Notes: generated by a model not told the origin, from the letters alone. A stretch of 43,595 nt of DNA from Bradyrhizobium hereditatis (GCF_020329435.1 NZ_JAGKJK010000030.1:1-43595); one strand, 5' to 3'; positions 33,661 to 42,713 are shown, counted from the first letter of the stretch. Numbers and translations are program-made.

Positions 33661-35304
33661 TCAAGGCAGCGCACGCTCCAACAGGCCGCGAACATCTTGG
33701 GCGGCCAGATCGACCGCGCCGTACATGCCGGCGTGATTGCCGGCAAGGCGCGTAGCCGCGAACAATTCCGCGTGACGAGGCGACACCGCATTGAGCGCGG
33801 CAGAAGCAGCCAGCAACGCGAGCTTCTCGACGGCCAGGCGCGCCACGCGCTCGCTGTCGGGTCGATGGAAAGCCCTGCCGATGAACGCCGTTGCCTCACC
33901 GGCGCCGGGCAATCCCAGCGTCTCGCCGGTCAGTTCATGCACAATACTGGACGCCGCTTCCGGCTCGCGCGACAGCGCGCGCAGCACGTCAAGGCACATC
34001 ACATTGCCCGAGCCCTCCCAGATCGCGTTAACAGGCGATTCCCGATAATGCCGCGCCAGAATGCCCTCCTCCACGTAGCCATTGCCGCCGAGGCACTCCA
34101 TGGCTTCATAGAGAAAGCCCGGCGCACTCTTGCAGACCCAGTATTTGATGGCGGGCGTCAACAGCCGCATATAAGCGGCTTCCTTGGCGTCAACGGGCGC
34201 GCGGTCGAATGAACGGCACAGCCGCATCACCAGCGCAACGGTAGCTTCGACATGCAGCGCCATGTCCGACAACACCGCCTGCATCAGTGGCTGGTCGGCG
34301 AGATGCTTCTGGAACACGCTGCGATGCCGCGCGTGATGCAGCGCATGCGCCAGGCCCGAGCGCATCAGACCGGCGGAAGCAATCGCGCAATCCTGCCGCG
34401 TGAGCTGCACCATCTGGATGATGGTGCGGATACCCTTGCCTTCCTCCCCGACACGCTCGGCATAGGCGCCATGAAACTCGACCTCGGAAGACGCATTCGA
34501 GCGGTTGCCAAGCTTGTCCTTCAGCCGCTGGAACCGGATCGCATTGACCGCGCCGTCGGGCGTGAAGCGCGGCATGAAAAAGCAGCTCAAGCCATCCGCG
34601 GCCTGCGCCAGCACCAGGAAGGCGTCGCACATTGGCGCCGACATGAACCATTTATGCCCGGTAATGCGGTAGGCCTCTCCATCGCGCTCCGCCCGCGTCA
34701 TGTTGGAACGCACGTCGGTGCCGCCCTGCTTCTCGGTCATGCCCATGCCGAGCGTCATGCCGCGCTTGGTCCACCAGGGCGCAAAGGCCGGGTCATAGGA
34801 TCGCGAGCCAAGCACCGGCATCACCCTGGCCAACAGCTCGGGCTGTTCCGCCAGCGCGGCGACGGAGGCCCGCGTCATGGTGATCGGGCAAAGATGCCCG
34901 GTCTCGACCTGCGCGGCGATATAGAATCTTGCCGCCCGTATCACTTCCGATGCGCCGCCGGCCGGCTTGCCAGCGGAGGTCCAAGTCGAATTGTGCACGC
35001 CGGCATGCGCACTATGCGCCATCAACTCGTGATACGCCGGATGAAACTCGACCTCGTCGCGGCGATTCCCCTTGGAATCGAAGGTGCGAAGTTTTGGCGT
35101 ATTCTCGTTGGCGACACGGCCGCGCTCCGCCATCGCCGCTGAGCCCCAATGCCTGCCGAACTCTGACAACTCCTGCTCTGCCGAAGCGCCGCCATTGGCG
35201 GCGACCGCCTCGACTAGCGGCCGGTCGGTTGCATAGAGGTCGATATCCTCGAACGGCGGCGACTGGTTGAGGACCTCGTGGGTCGCGAATGCTACCTGGC
35301 TCAT
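33661..35304 (-). CDS. aidB: AidB-type acyl-CoA dehydrogenase family protein
   Basis: 547 residues, FAD-binding. The start VAFATHEVLNQSPPFEDIDL is the AidB N-terminal domain, and the length matches E. coli AidB (about 540). GMTEKQGGTDVRSNMT and EGSGNVMCLDVLR are acyl-CoA dehydrogenase flavin-site motifs. E. coli AidB binds DNA and belongs to the adaptive response to alkylation. No ada gene is visible nearby, so induction by alkylation is only inferred from the family. The preceding gene on the strand (35326) is the broken dipeptidase. Confidence 0.9.
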   Translation of the reverse strand: MSQVAFATHEVLNQSPPFEDIDLYATDRPLVEAVAANGGASAEQELSEFGRHWGSAAMAERGRVANENTPKLRTFDSKGNRRDEVEFHPAYHELMAHSAHAGVHNSTWTSAGKPAGGASEVIRAARFYIAAQVETGHLCPITMTRASVAALAEQPELLARVMPVLGSRSYDPAFAPWWTKRGMTLGMGMTEKQGGTDVRSNMTRAERDGEAYRITGHKWFMSAPMCDAFLVLAQAADGLSCFFMPRFTPDGAVNAIRFQRLKDKLGNRSNASSEVEFHGAYAERVGEEGKGIRTIIQMVQLTRQDCAIASAGLMRSGLAHALHHARHRSVFQKHLADQPLMQAVLSDMALHVEATVALVMRLCRSFDRAPVDAKEAAYMRLLTPAIKYWVCKSAPGFLYEAMECLGGNGYVEEGILARHYRESPVNAIWEGSGNVMCLDVLRALSREPEAASSIVHELTGETLGLPGAGEATAFIGRAFHRPDSERVARLAVEKLALLAASAALNAVSPRHAELFAATRLAGNHAGMYGAVDLAAQDVRGLLERALP

Positions 35305-35325
35305 GACTGATCCTGGAACCGTTGA

Positions 35326-36154
35326 TCATTTCCGCGGCGTGATCGGGAAATCATAGGCCTGTCCGCCCGCGCCCGGCAGTGAAAAGTGCCACCACTCCTT
35401 CGAATAGTTCACAAATCCTCGCCGTGCCATCACCTGAACCAGCTTCTCGCGCCAGCGGCGCTGGGCGGCCGTGATGGATTTCGCAGTCGTGTGCGACTTG
35501 GCGTCCGCACAATCGTAGCCGGTGCCCATATCGACACTGCCTTCCGGCGCGCGCAGGTCCACGTTCGCCGTGCAGTCGCCGTATTCCTTGGTGGAATCGA
35601 AGGTGGCGGAATTATCGGCTTTCAGATTAACCAAAGTGAGGTCCAGCGCGGCGCCGGTGGAATGGCCGGAGCGTTCGGCGATGTATCCCAGACGAAACAG
35701 CTCGGCCTTGCTGAACGACGGATTGTAGCGCTTTTGCGCCGGCGTCTCCTTACCGTCGCGAGACCACGCCACCATGTCGGCCACTGCGCGTCGGGCGGTA
35801 GCAATCGAACATTTTCAGCGACAGGTTCTCCAGCGCGAGCTCTTCCTGAACGCTCTTCAGAAGCAGGCCGACCTCGCGCTTCACCACGCATTCGGCCGCC
35901 TGATAGCCCCGCAGCGGACGGCCGACAAAATTATTCGAGCCGGCGTAGCGGATATCCTGGATGATGGTCGGATCGATATCGCGCAGATAGACGAAACCGG
36001 CGGGCAGCTTCTGCGCCTGCGCAGTGGCGCTCGCCAAGAAGCTCGCCGCGAATACTGCTGCGAGCGCCATCCGCCTTCCCGCACCCCTGCCGGAGATCTC
36101 CAGTACCCGTAACGTGATCGGGACGGATTGAACGAAATGCTGCGCGTTCTTCAT
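35326..36154 (-). pseudogene. VanX/DdpX-type D-alanyl-D-alanine dipeptidase, frameshifted
   Basis: The N-terminal part (from ATG 36154) has an export signal (MALAAVFAASFLASATAQA) and KLPAGFVYLRDIDPTIIQDI, ending in frame at FDCYRPTR. The protein then continues in another frame as AVADMVAWSRDGKETP, with the zinc site SGHSTGAALDLTL and catalytic EWWHFSLP. The break lies near 35784-35795. One extra base or, more likely, loss of a GC dinucleotide from CGCGCGC explains it. All active-site residues survive in the second frame, so a recent mutation or a sequencing error are both possible. The family hydrolyses D-Ala-D-Ala in cell-wall turnover. Confidence 0.85.
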
Positions 36155-36267
36155 AGCGTGATGCATCGCGCGCACCCTAGCGGAAACCACCCGCGGGGAA
36201 CACCGGCAGACTTCGTTTACCCTGCCGCGGAAGCGCTAGTGGATAAGTTCGAGGGGCGGATTTGAAG

Positions 36268-36296
36268 CTTGCCCTGCCCGGCATCTCCACCTATAG
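36268..36296 (+). promoter_or_regulatory. Candidate sigma-70 promoter of pyrB
   Basis: CTTGCC (36268-36273), a 17-base spacer and CTATAG (36291-36296) match the alphaproteobacterial consensus CTTGAC-N17-CTATAT well. Transcription would begin around 36302-36304, only about five bases before the pyrB ATG at 36308. Confidence 0.5.
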
Positions 36297-36307
36297 CTCT
36301 GGCTTTA

Positions 36308-37261
36308 ATGACCCTCATATCGAAATCGACCTTCGTCCTCGGGCACCGGCATCTGCTGGGAATCGAGGGGCTTTCCGCTGCCGACATTACCGGCCTGCTC
36401 GACCTGTCCGAGGAATATGTCGAGCTCAATCGCCAGGTGGACAAAAAGCGCACTTCACTGCGCGGTCGCACCCAAGTGAACCTGTTTTTCGAGGCTTCCA
36501 CCCGAACCCAATCCTCGTTCGAACTGGCCGGAAAGCGGCTCGGGGCCGACGTCATGAACATGTCGGTGTCGTCGTCCTCGATCCGCAAGGGCGAGACGCT
36601 GATGGACACCGCGGTCACGCTGAACGCCATGCACCCTGATATCCTGGTGGTGCGGCATCACGCCTCCGGCGCTGTGGAACTTCTGGCGCGCAAGGTTGAC
36701 GGTTCCGTGATCAATGCCGGCGACGGCAGCCATGAACATCCGACGCAGGCGCTGCTGGACGCGCTGACCATCCGCCGCAACAAGGGCCGATTGGAAGGCC
36801 TCGTCATCGCGATCTGCGGCGACGTCATGCATTCGCGGGTGGCGCGCTCCAATATCCTTCTGCTCAACACCATGGGCGCGCGCGTCCGTGTGGTGGCTCC
36901 TTCTACGCTCCTGCCGCGCGGCATCGAGCGGATGGGCGTCGAAGTGGCGCGCGACATGCGCGAGGGCCTCAACGGCGCCGATATTGTGATGATGCTGCGG
37001 CTGCAGCGCGAGCGCATGAACGGCTCGTTCGTGCCATCATCGGGTGAGTATTTTCACTATTTCGGTCTTGATCAGAAGAAGCTTGCCTATGCCAAGCCGG
37101 ACGCGCTGGTGATGCATCCGGGTCCGATGAATCGCGGTGTGGAGATCGACTCGATCGTGGCCGACGGCGCGCAATCGGTGATCCGTGAACAGGTGGAAAT
37201 GGGAGTGGCGGTGCGGATGGCGGTGCTCGAAGCGCTCTCCCGCAACCTGCCAAACGCGTAA
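36308..37261 (+). CDS. pyrB: Aspartate carbamoyltransferase catalytic subunit
   Basis: 317 residues. Joins carbamoyl phosphate and aspartate in pyrimidine synthesis. Carbamoyl-phosphate loop FFEASTRTQSSFE (60-72), DGSHEHPTQALLD in the middle and HPGPMNRGVEID near the end. ATG 36308 fits the family N-terminus (TLISKSTFVLGHRHLL). No ribosome binding site is visible upstream, which agrees with the promoter placed just ahead of it. pyrC' starts three bases after its stop. Confidence 0.96.
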   Translation: MTLISKSTFVLGHRHLLGIEGLSAADITGLLDLSEEYVELNRQVDKKRTSLRGRTQVNLFFEASTRTQSSFELAGKRLGADVMNMSVSSSSIRKGETLMDTAVTLNAMHPDILVVRHHASGAVELLARKVDGSVINAGDGSHEHPTQALLDALTIRRNKGRLEGLVIAICGDVMHSRVARSNILLLNTMGARVRVVAPSTLLPRGIERMGVEVARDMREGLNGADIVMMLRLQRERMNGSFVPSSGEYFHYFGLDQKKLAYAKPDALVMHPGPMNRGVEIDSIVADGAQSVIREQVEMGVAVRMAVLEALSRNLPNA

Positions 37262-37264
37262 ATC

Positions 37265-38566
37265 ATGCTGACCGAACGCCGCCCGATCCTGCTCGCCAAT
37301 GCCCGCGTCGTCGATCCTTCCCGGGATTACGACGGCCCAGGCGATGTGCTGATTGCCGACGGCACGATCCGCGACTCAAAGCGCGGCATCGGCGTTACCG
37401 GCGTTCCCGAAGGCACCGACATCATCAATTGCGCCGGCAGGATCGTCGCCCCCGGGCTGATCGATATGCGCGCCTTCGTCGGCGAGCCCGGCGCCAGCCA
37501 CCGCGAGACCTTTGCTTCTGCCAGTCAGGCGGCTGCGGCCGGCGGCATTACCAGCATCATCTGCCAGCCGGATACTTCGCCCGTCATCGACAATTCGGCC
37601 ACCGTCGACTTCGTGCTGCGCCGCGCCCGCGACACCGCGATCGTCAACATCCACCCGATGGCGGCCTTGACCAAGGGCCTGCGCGGCGAGGAAATGACCG
37701 AGATCGGGCTGTTGAGAGCCGCCGGCGCGGTCGCCTTTACCGATGGCGACAAGAGCGTGACCAATGCGCAGGTGATGCGCCGGGCGCTGACCTACGCGCG
37801 CGATTTCGACGCGCTGATTGTGCACCACACCGAGGACCCCGACCTCGTCGGCGAAGGCGTGATGAACGAGGGCGAGTTCGCCGCGCGGCTCGGGCTCGTC
37901 GGCATTCCCAACGCGGCTGAAGCCGTCATGCTCGAGCGCGACATGCGCCTCGTGGCATTGACCGGCGGGCGCTATCACGCCGCCTCGCTGTCATCGATGG
38001 AGTCGCTGGAAATCCTCAAGCGCGCGCGCGACGCCGGCCTCGACGTCAGCGCTTCGGTCTCGATCAACCACGCCACGCTGAACGAAAACGACATTGGCCC
38101 TTACCGCACCTTCCTGAAACTGTCGCCGCCGCTGCGCACCGAAGAGGATCGCGTCGCGCTGGTTGCCGCCGTCGCCTCCGGCCTGGTTGACGTCATCATG
38201 TCCGATCACAATCCGCAGGACGTCGAGGTCAAGCGGCTGCCGTTTGCGGAAGCGGCCTCCGGCGCGGTCGGGCTGCAGACCATGCTGCCGGCGGCGCTGC
38301 GGCTGGTTCATAGCGGCGAGATGGACTTCAAGACGCTGATCCGGGCGATGTCGACCCGCCCGGCCGAACTGCTCGGGCTACCCGGCGGCACGCTGCGGGC
38401 CGGTTCCCCGGCCGACGTCATCGTCATCGACCCCGATACGCCCTGGATCCTCGATCCGGCCGACCTCAAATCGCAATGCAAGAACACCCCGTTCGACGAA
38501 GCCCGCTTCTCGGGACGCGTGGTGCGTACTATCGTGGGCGGGCGCACCGTCTATGAGCATGTCTAG
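37265..38566 (+). CDS. Dihydroorotase homologue lacking metal ligands (PyrC'/PyrX type)
   Basis: 433 residues, class I dihydroorotase fold. The N-terminal VAPGLIDMRAFVGEPGASHR aligns with the usual PGLIDxHxHxREPG, but the two His ligands are Arg69 and Phe71. The later TDHAPH motif reads SDHNPQ (313-318), and the TPHH region reads INHATL. The other conserved parts (GAVAFTDGDKSV, FAEAASGAVGLQT) remain. In Pseudomonas an inactive PyrC' assembles with PyrB to form aspartate transcarbamoylase. The tight pyrB junction suggests the same here; a separate active dihydroorotase would be needed elsewhere. Confidence 0.9.
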   Translation: MLTERRPILLANARVVDPSRDYDGPGDVLIADGTIRDSKRGIGVTGVPEGTDIINCAGRIVAPGLIDMRAFVGEPGASHRETFASASQAAAAGGITSIICQPDTSPVIDNSATVDFVLRRARDTAIVNIHPMAALTKGLRGEEMTEIGLLRAAGAVAFTDGDKSVTNAQVMRRALTYARDFDALIVHHTEDPDLVGEGVMNEGEFAARLGLVGIPNAAEAVMLERDMRLVALTGGRYHAASLSSMESLEILKRARDAGLDVSASVSINHATLNENDIGPYRTFLKLSPPLRTEEDRVALVAAVASGLVDVIMSDHNPQDVEVKRLPFAEAASGAVGLQTMLPAALRLVHSGEMDFKTLIRAMSTRPAELLGLPGGTLRAGSPADVIVIDPDTPWILDPADLKSQCKNTPFDEARFSGRVVRTIVGGRTVYEHV

Positions 38567-38602
38567 CGCTCGGCAAACGCTGCTGCGGTAGGAGCAACGT
38601 CG

Positions 38603-39193
38603 ATGTCTGATGCATTCCTCATCGTCGCCTTCCTGATTGGCTATCTGCTCGGCTCGATTCCGTTCGGGATGGTGCTGACGAAGCTGGCCGGCACGCAGGA
38701 TCTGCGCTCGATCGGGTCGGGCAATATCGGCGCCACCAACGTGCTGCGGACCGGCCGCAAGGGTCTCGCCGCGGCAACGCTGATCGGCGATGCGCTGAAG
38801 GGCACGGTTGCGGTCATCATCGCAGGCTATTTCGGCGGCGCCAATGCGGCGATGCTGGCAGCGCTTGGCGCGTTCCTCGGTCACCTCTTCCCGATCTGGC
38901 TGAAATTCCAGGGCGGCAAAGGCGTCGCCACCTATATCGGCGTTTTGATCGGCCTGTTCTGGCCGGCCGCGGTGATCTTCTGCCTGATCTGGCTGGCGAC
39001 CGCCTTCACGTCGCGCTATTCATCGCTCTCGGCACTGGTCGCCGCTTTCGTCACGCCGCTGTTCCTGTGGTGGTTCGGCCACCCCGCGCTGGCATCTCTG
39101 TTCGTCGTGCTGACGCTGCTCCTGTTCTGGAAGCACAGCGAGAACATCAAGCGGCTGCAGGCCGGGACTGAAGGGCGGATCGGGGCGAAGTAG
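38603..39193 (+). CDS. plsY: Glycerol-3-phosphate acyltransferase PlsY
   Basis: 196 residues, five membrane segments. Transfers acyl groups from acyl phosphate to glycerol 3-phosphate in phospholipid synthesis. The loop motifs SGNIGATNVLRTG and KFQGGKGVATYIG hold the catalytic and substrate-binding residues. GGAG precedes the ATG. It follows pyrC' by 36 bases. Confidence 0.95.
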   Translation: MSDAFLIVAFLIGYLLGSIPFGMVLTKLAGTQDLRSIGSGNIGATNVLRTGRKGLAAATLIGDALKGTVAVIIAGYFGGANAAMLAALGAFLGHLFPIWLKFQGGKGVATYIGVLIGLFWPAAVIFCLIWLATAFTSRYSSLSALVAAFVTPLFLWWFGHPALASLFVVLTLLLFWKHSENIKRLQAGTEGRIGAK

Positions 39194-39342
39194 GATATCC
39201 GGCTGCAGATCCATCACCGCTTCAGCGCCTCCTCGACAAATCTCGCCGCCGCCAATGCGTGGATGGCCTGGTCAAACTTGGTCGGACGATCCGGTTTGAA
39301 ACAGCTTGCTCGCAATCTCAGGTTGGGCAAAGCTGCGCCCGC

Positions 39343-40461
39343 ATGCATGATCGTACCTCCCCCACGCTTCACCTCACCGATGCCGAACGGATCGACCGGC
39401 TGCGGCTGATCCGGTCCGACAATGTCGGCCCGCGCACCTTCAACTCGCTCATCAGCCATTTCGGCAATGCGCGTGCGGCGCTGGAGCGGCTGCCCGATCT
39501 GGCGCGCCGCGGTGGAGCTCAGCGTTCGGGGCGCATCTGCAGCGATGAGGAAGCGCGGGCTGAGATCGCCGCGAGCAAAAAGATCGGCGTCTCGCTCGTC
39601 GCGCCCGGCGAAGCCGCCTATCCGCCGCGGCTGGCGGCGCTGGACGACCCACCGCCCCTGCTCGGCGTACGCGGCAATCCCGATGCCCTGACGCGGCCGA
39701 TAATCGCCATCGTCGGCTCACGCAATGCTTCCGGTGCGGGGCTGAAGTTCGCCGGGAAGCTCGCGCGCGATCTCGGCGACGCCGGCTTTGTCGTGATCTC
39801 AGGCCTGGCGCGCGGCATCGACCAGGCCGCGCATCGCGCAGCGATCGAGAGCGGCACGGTTGCGGTGCTGGCGGGTGGCCACGACCGGATCTATCCGCCG
39901 GAGCATGAGGATTTGCTCGCCGTCCTGCTCGAACGCGGCGGCGCGATTTCGGAAATGCCACTTGGGCATGTGCCGCGCGCCCGCGACTTTCCACGCCGCA
40001 ATCGCCTGATCTCCGGCGCATCGCTCGGCGTCGTCGTGGTCGAAGCCGCGCATCGCTCGGGCTCGCTGATCACGGCACGTATGGCGGCCGAACAGGGCCG
40101 GGAAGTGTTTGCGGTGCCGGGCTCGCCGCTCGATCCGCGCGCCGCCGGCACCAATGATCTCATCAAACAGGGCGCGGCGCTGGTCACCGAAGCCAGCGAT
40201 GTCATCAACGCCGTTCAGCCAATCATGGAACGGCCGCTGATATTCGAAGCACGTGAAGGCGGTGACGAGCCGCTCGATTTCGACACGGATCCCGACCAGC
40301 GTGATCGTATCGTCGCGCTGCTCGGACCGAGCCCGGTCAGCCTCGACGATCTGATCCGGATGTCGGGCCTCTCGCCCACGCTGGTACGCACGGTGCTGCT
40401 GGAGCTCGAGCTTGCCGGCCGGCTGGAGCGGCACGGCGGCGGACTGGTGTCGCTGCTTTAG
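39343..40461 (+). CDS. dprA: DNA-processing protein DprA
   Basis: 372 residues. Loads RecA on incoming single strands during natural transformation. An N-terminal SAM-like region (RLIRSDNVGPRTFNSLISHF) leads to the Rossmann core with IVGSRNASGAG, SGLARGIDQAAHRAAI and GGHDRIYPPEH. A C-terminal winged helix ends the protein. ATG 39343 (MHDRTS) is preferred over an upstream in-frame start at 39259. Its stop overlaps the convergent HxlR gene's stop by four bases. Confidence 0.94.
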   Translation: MHDRTSPTLHLTDAERIDRLRLIRSDNVGPRTFNSLISHFGNARAALERLPDLARRGGAQRSGRICSDEEARAEIAASKKIGVSLVAPGEAAYPPRLAALDDPPPLLGVRGNPDALTRPIIAIVGSRNASGAGLKFAGKLARDLGDAGFVVISGLARGIDQAAHRAAIESGTVAVLAGGHDRIYPPEHEDLLAVLLERGGAISEMPLGHVPRARDFPRRNRLISGASLGVVVVEAAHRSGSLITARMAAEQGREVFAVPGSPLDPRAAGTNDLIKQGAALVTEASDVINAVQPIMERPLIFEAREGGDEPLDFDTDPDQRDRIVALLGPSPVSLDDLIRMSGLSPTLVRTVLLELELAGRLERHGGGLVSLL

Positions 40462-40859
40462 CTCTTTCCGTTGCGCGCGTCGAAACTGGTTCGCGCGCCC
40501 TCGATCTCCGGCAGGTGCTCGAACGCCCATTTGCCGAGCGCCTGCACCGGCTCTGCAAGTCCCCGCCCGAGATCGGTGAGCTCGTAATCGACCCGTGGCG
40601 GAATGGTCGGAAAGATCGTGCGCGTCACCAGACCGTCGCGCTCAAGTCCGCGTAGCGTGAGCGTCAGCATCCGCTGTGAGATGCCATTGATCTTGCGCTT
40701 GAGTTCATTGAAGCGTTGCGGACCGTCGATCAGCATCATGATCACGAAGACGCTCCATTTGTCGCCGACGCGGGCCAGCACCGACGCCACGGCGCGGCAA
40801 TTTTCCCCGCCATGCGGACTCGGCGGTAGGGCAGGCACATTGATGTGTTCGGGTCTCAT
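40458..40859 (-). CDS. HxlR-family transcriptional regulator (next to azoreductase)
   Basis: 133 residues, winged helix. CRAVASVLARVGDKWSVFVI carries the N-terminal Cys21 typical of redox-sensing HxlR proteins. RFNELKRKINGISQRMLTLT is the recognition region. Divergent from azoR across 99 bases (40860-40958), so it probably represses azoR. I see no clean palindrome in that gap. Confidence 0.88.
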   Translation of the reverse strand: MRPEHINVPALPPSPHGGENCRAVASVLARVGDKWSVFVIMMLIDGPQRFNELKRKINGISQRMLTLTLRGLERDGLVTRTIFPTIPPRVDYELTDLGRGLAEPVQALGKWAFEHLPEIEGARTSFDARNGKS

Positions 40860-40958
40860 GGGTGTGCTCGGGTGAAAAAAATGTGCGTTCTTGCGGGGTT
40901 ATGCCACGGTCACTCATATAGCGCCAGTTACAAACCTATACCAAAGGTGATCCCTACC

Positions 40959-41567
40959 ATGAAACTCCTGCACCTCGATTCCAGCGTTCTCGGCCCCCAC
41001 TCCGTCAGCCGCCAGGTTTCCGCGGCCATCGTCGACCGCTTGCGGCAATCCACCCCCGGCCTCGATATCAGCTATCGCGATCTCACTCTGACGCCGCTGG
41101 GCCACCTCACCGGCTTACACCTCGCCGCCGGTCAGGGGGCGACGCCGGAGGCCTCGCTACGCGAGGATATCGCCGCCGGTCAGGCCGTGCTGGAAGAGTT
41201 TCTGGCCGCCGACATCATCGTGATCGGCGCGCCCATGTACAATTTCACCATCCCCAGCCAGCTCAAGGCCTGGATCGACCGCATCCTGGTTGCCGGCAAG
41301 ACGTTCAAGTATAGCGCGCAAGGCGTCGAAGGACTGGCTGGCAACAAGCGCGTCATCGTCGCAATCTCGCGCGGCGGCTACTACGGGGCGGATACCCCGG
41401 CCGCGGCCGGCGAGCATCTCGAGACTTATTTGCGCTGGGTGTTCGGCTTCATCGGCATCAGGAATCCGGAAGTCATTGCCGCCGACGGCATCCAGGTCGG
41501 CCCCGAGCATCGCGAAAAAGCGGTGGCGGGCGCGCTGAAGGCCGCAGCCGATCTCCACGCGGCGTGA
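40959..41567 (+). CDS. azoR: FMN-dependent NADH-azoreductase / quinone reductase
   Basis: 202 residues, flavodoxin-like fold. LHLDSSVLGPHSVSRQVSAA binds the FMN phosphate, and APMYNFTIPSQLKAWIDRI is the family signature. VIVAISRGGYYG follows. The enzyme reduces quinones and azo compounds with two electrons, usually as a detoxification step. The ATG at 40959 begins the conserved sequence. HxlR regulators next to azoR genes commonly respond to quinones or diamide. Confidence 0.92.
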   Translation: MKLLHLDSSVLGPHSVSRQVSAAIVDRLRQSTPGLDISYRDLTLTPLGHLTGLHLAAGQGATPEASLREDIAAGQAVLEEFLAADIIVIGAPMYNFTIPSQLKAWIDRILVAGKTFKYSAQGVEGLAGNKRVIVAISRGGYYGADTPAAAGEHLETYLRWVFGFIGIRNPEVIAADGIQVGPEHREKAVAGALKAAADLHAA

Positions 41568-41584
41568 GCTGACACACGATTTCC

Positions 41585-41613
41585 GGCTGCCGTCGCCACA
41601 CCCGACGGCGGCC
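41585..41613. terminator. Hairpin between convergent azoR and 46-residue gene
   Basis: GGCTGCCGTCG (41585-41595) pairs with CGACGGCGGCC (41603-41613) over a seven-base loop with one G.T pair. It sits between two gene ends, so it may serve both strands. There is no T tract. Confidence 0.45.
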
Positions 41614-41640
41614 AATTCGCACATGATCGAGAAAGCCAGA

Positions 41641-41781
41641 TCAGAAAATGCCGTTCATGCGGCAGAGGACGATCACCAAGGAAATCAAGAGACCGACGCC
41701 GGAAAACAGCGCAACTGAAACAAATTGAGCGCTGTCCGAATCCTGCAAGGCGGACGAGGAGACGTCGACCCTTTTCGGCAT
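41641..41781 (-). CDS. 46-residue single-span membrane protein
   Basis: MPKRVDVSSSALQDSDSAQF is followed by a hydrophobic segment (VALFSGVGLLISLVIVLC) and the end RMNGIF. GGAGA lies about eight bases upstream. The pattern of a polar N-terminus, one span and a short tail is typical of small inner-membrane proteins. It is convergent with azoR. Function unknown. Confidence 0.65.
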   Translation of the reverse strand: MPKRVDVSSSALQDSDSAQFVSVALFSGVGLLISLVIVLCRMNGIF

Positions 41782-41924
41782 GACTGCTCTCCAGTTCTCC
41801 GGTCAAAAGACTCCTTTTCTCAAGTGTCCAGTAACGGCCCCTGACGTTCAATGCGCCCTTCCGGCCCAGCGCCAATCCGTCGCAGGGCGCGCGGATTGGC
41901 TGAGCGTCAATTTGGCCGTCAGCC

Positions 41925-42704
41925 CTACCCCCGATAGATCGGCGCGCCGCTCGGAGAGGCCGTGGCGCCGCCGTCGACGAACAGCTCCTGCCCCTGCACA
42001 TGGGCGGAATCGTCGGAGGCGAGGAACAGCACCGTCTTTGCGACATGGTCGGGTTCGCCGATGCGGCCGAGCGGCGTCGACAGCGCGATCCGCTTTTCAA
42101 AGGCCTTTTCGGCTTCCGGGGTGGCGATCGCCGGCCCCCAGATCGGGGTGCGGATCGCGCCGGGCGCCACGACATTGACGCGGATGCCGCGCGGCGACAG
42201 TTCCGAGGCCATGATCCGGGCCATTGCCCGCACGCCGGCCTTTGCCGCGCCATAGGCCGAGTAGCCGGGAATGCCGAGCACGGAGATCACAGAGCCGTTC
42301 AGAACGATCGACGCGTTGTCGTTGAGATGCGGCAGCGCAGACTGCACGGTGAAAAATACGCCGGTGAGATTGGTGCTGATGACCCTCTGAAACGTTTCGA
42401 TCTCGGCGGCGCCGAGCGGCGTGCCGCCGGCGATGCCTGCGTTGGCGAACAGGACGTCGTATTTGCCGAACTTTTCGGCGCCCTTTCCGATTGCCGCTGC
42501 GGTAGCTCCGACGTCGGTGGCGTCAGCACTGAGAGCGAGCGCGTTCGGACCCAATTCTTTCGCAGCGGCGTCGAGCGTTGCCTGATTTCGTCCGGTGATG
42601 ACGACCTTGGCGCCTTCGGCCACGAACAGTTTTGCGGTCGCAAGCCCGATGCCGCTGTTGCCCCCTGTGATCAACGCCGTCTTGTTTGCAAGCCTCACGG
42701 CCAT
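41925..42704 (-). CDS. Short-chain dehydrogenase/reductase (SDR) family oxidoreductase
   Basis: 259 residues, classical SDR. NAD(P) site TGGNSGIGLATA, NAG motif FANAGIAGG, catalytic Ser and YxxxK in NGSVISVLGIPGYSAYGAAK, and a C-terminal FVDGGATA. Start ATG 42704 (MAVRLANKTAL) is preferred because ATGs at 42719 and 42722 lie within the operator candidate. No ribosome binding site at normal spacing is seen for any start. Divergent from an HxlR regulator. The substrate is unknown. Confidence 0.88.
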   Translation of the reverse strand: MAVRLANKTALITGGNSGIGLATAKLFVAEGAKVVITGRNQATLDAAAKELGPNALALSADATDVGATAAAIGKGAEKFGKYDVLFANAGIAGGTPLGAAEIETFQRVISTNLTGVFFTVQSALPHLNDNASIVLNGSVISVLGIPGYSAYGAAKAGVRAMARIMASELSPRGIRVNVVAPGAIRTPIWGPAIATPEAEKAFEKRIALSTPLGRIGEPDHVAKTVLFLASDDSAHVQGQELFVDGGATASPSGAPIYRG

Positions 42705-42713
42705 CTCCAATGG

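Noticed and set aside
39214..39459. 81-residue minus-strand frame before dprA
   Set aside because: Its end looks slightly protein-like (DQAIHALAAARFVEEAL), but most of it is antisense to dprA and it has no convincing start. A fragment of a lost gene cannot be excluded.
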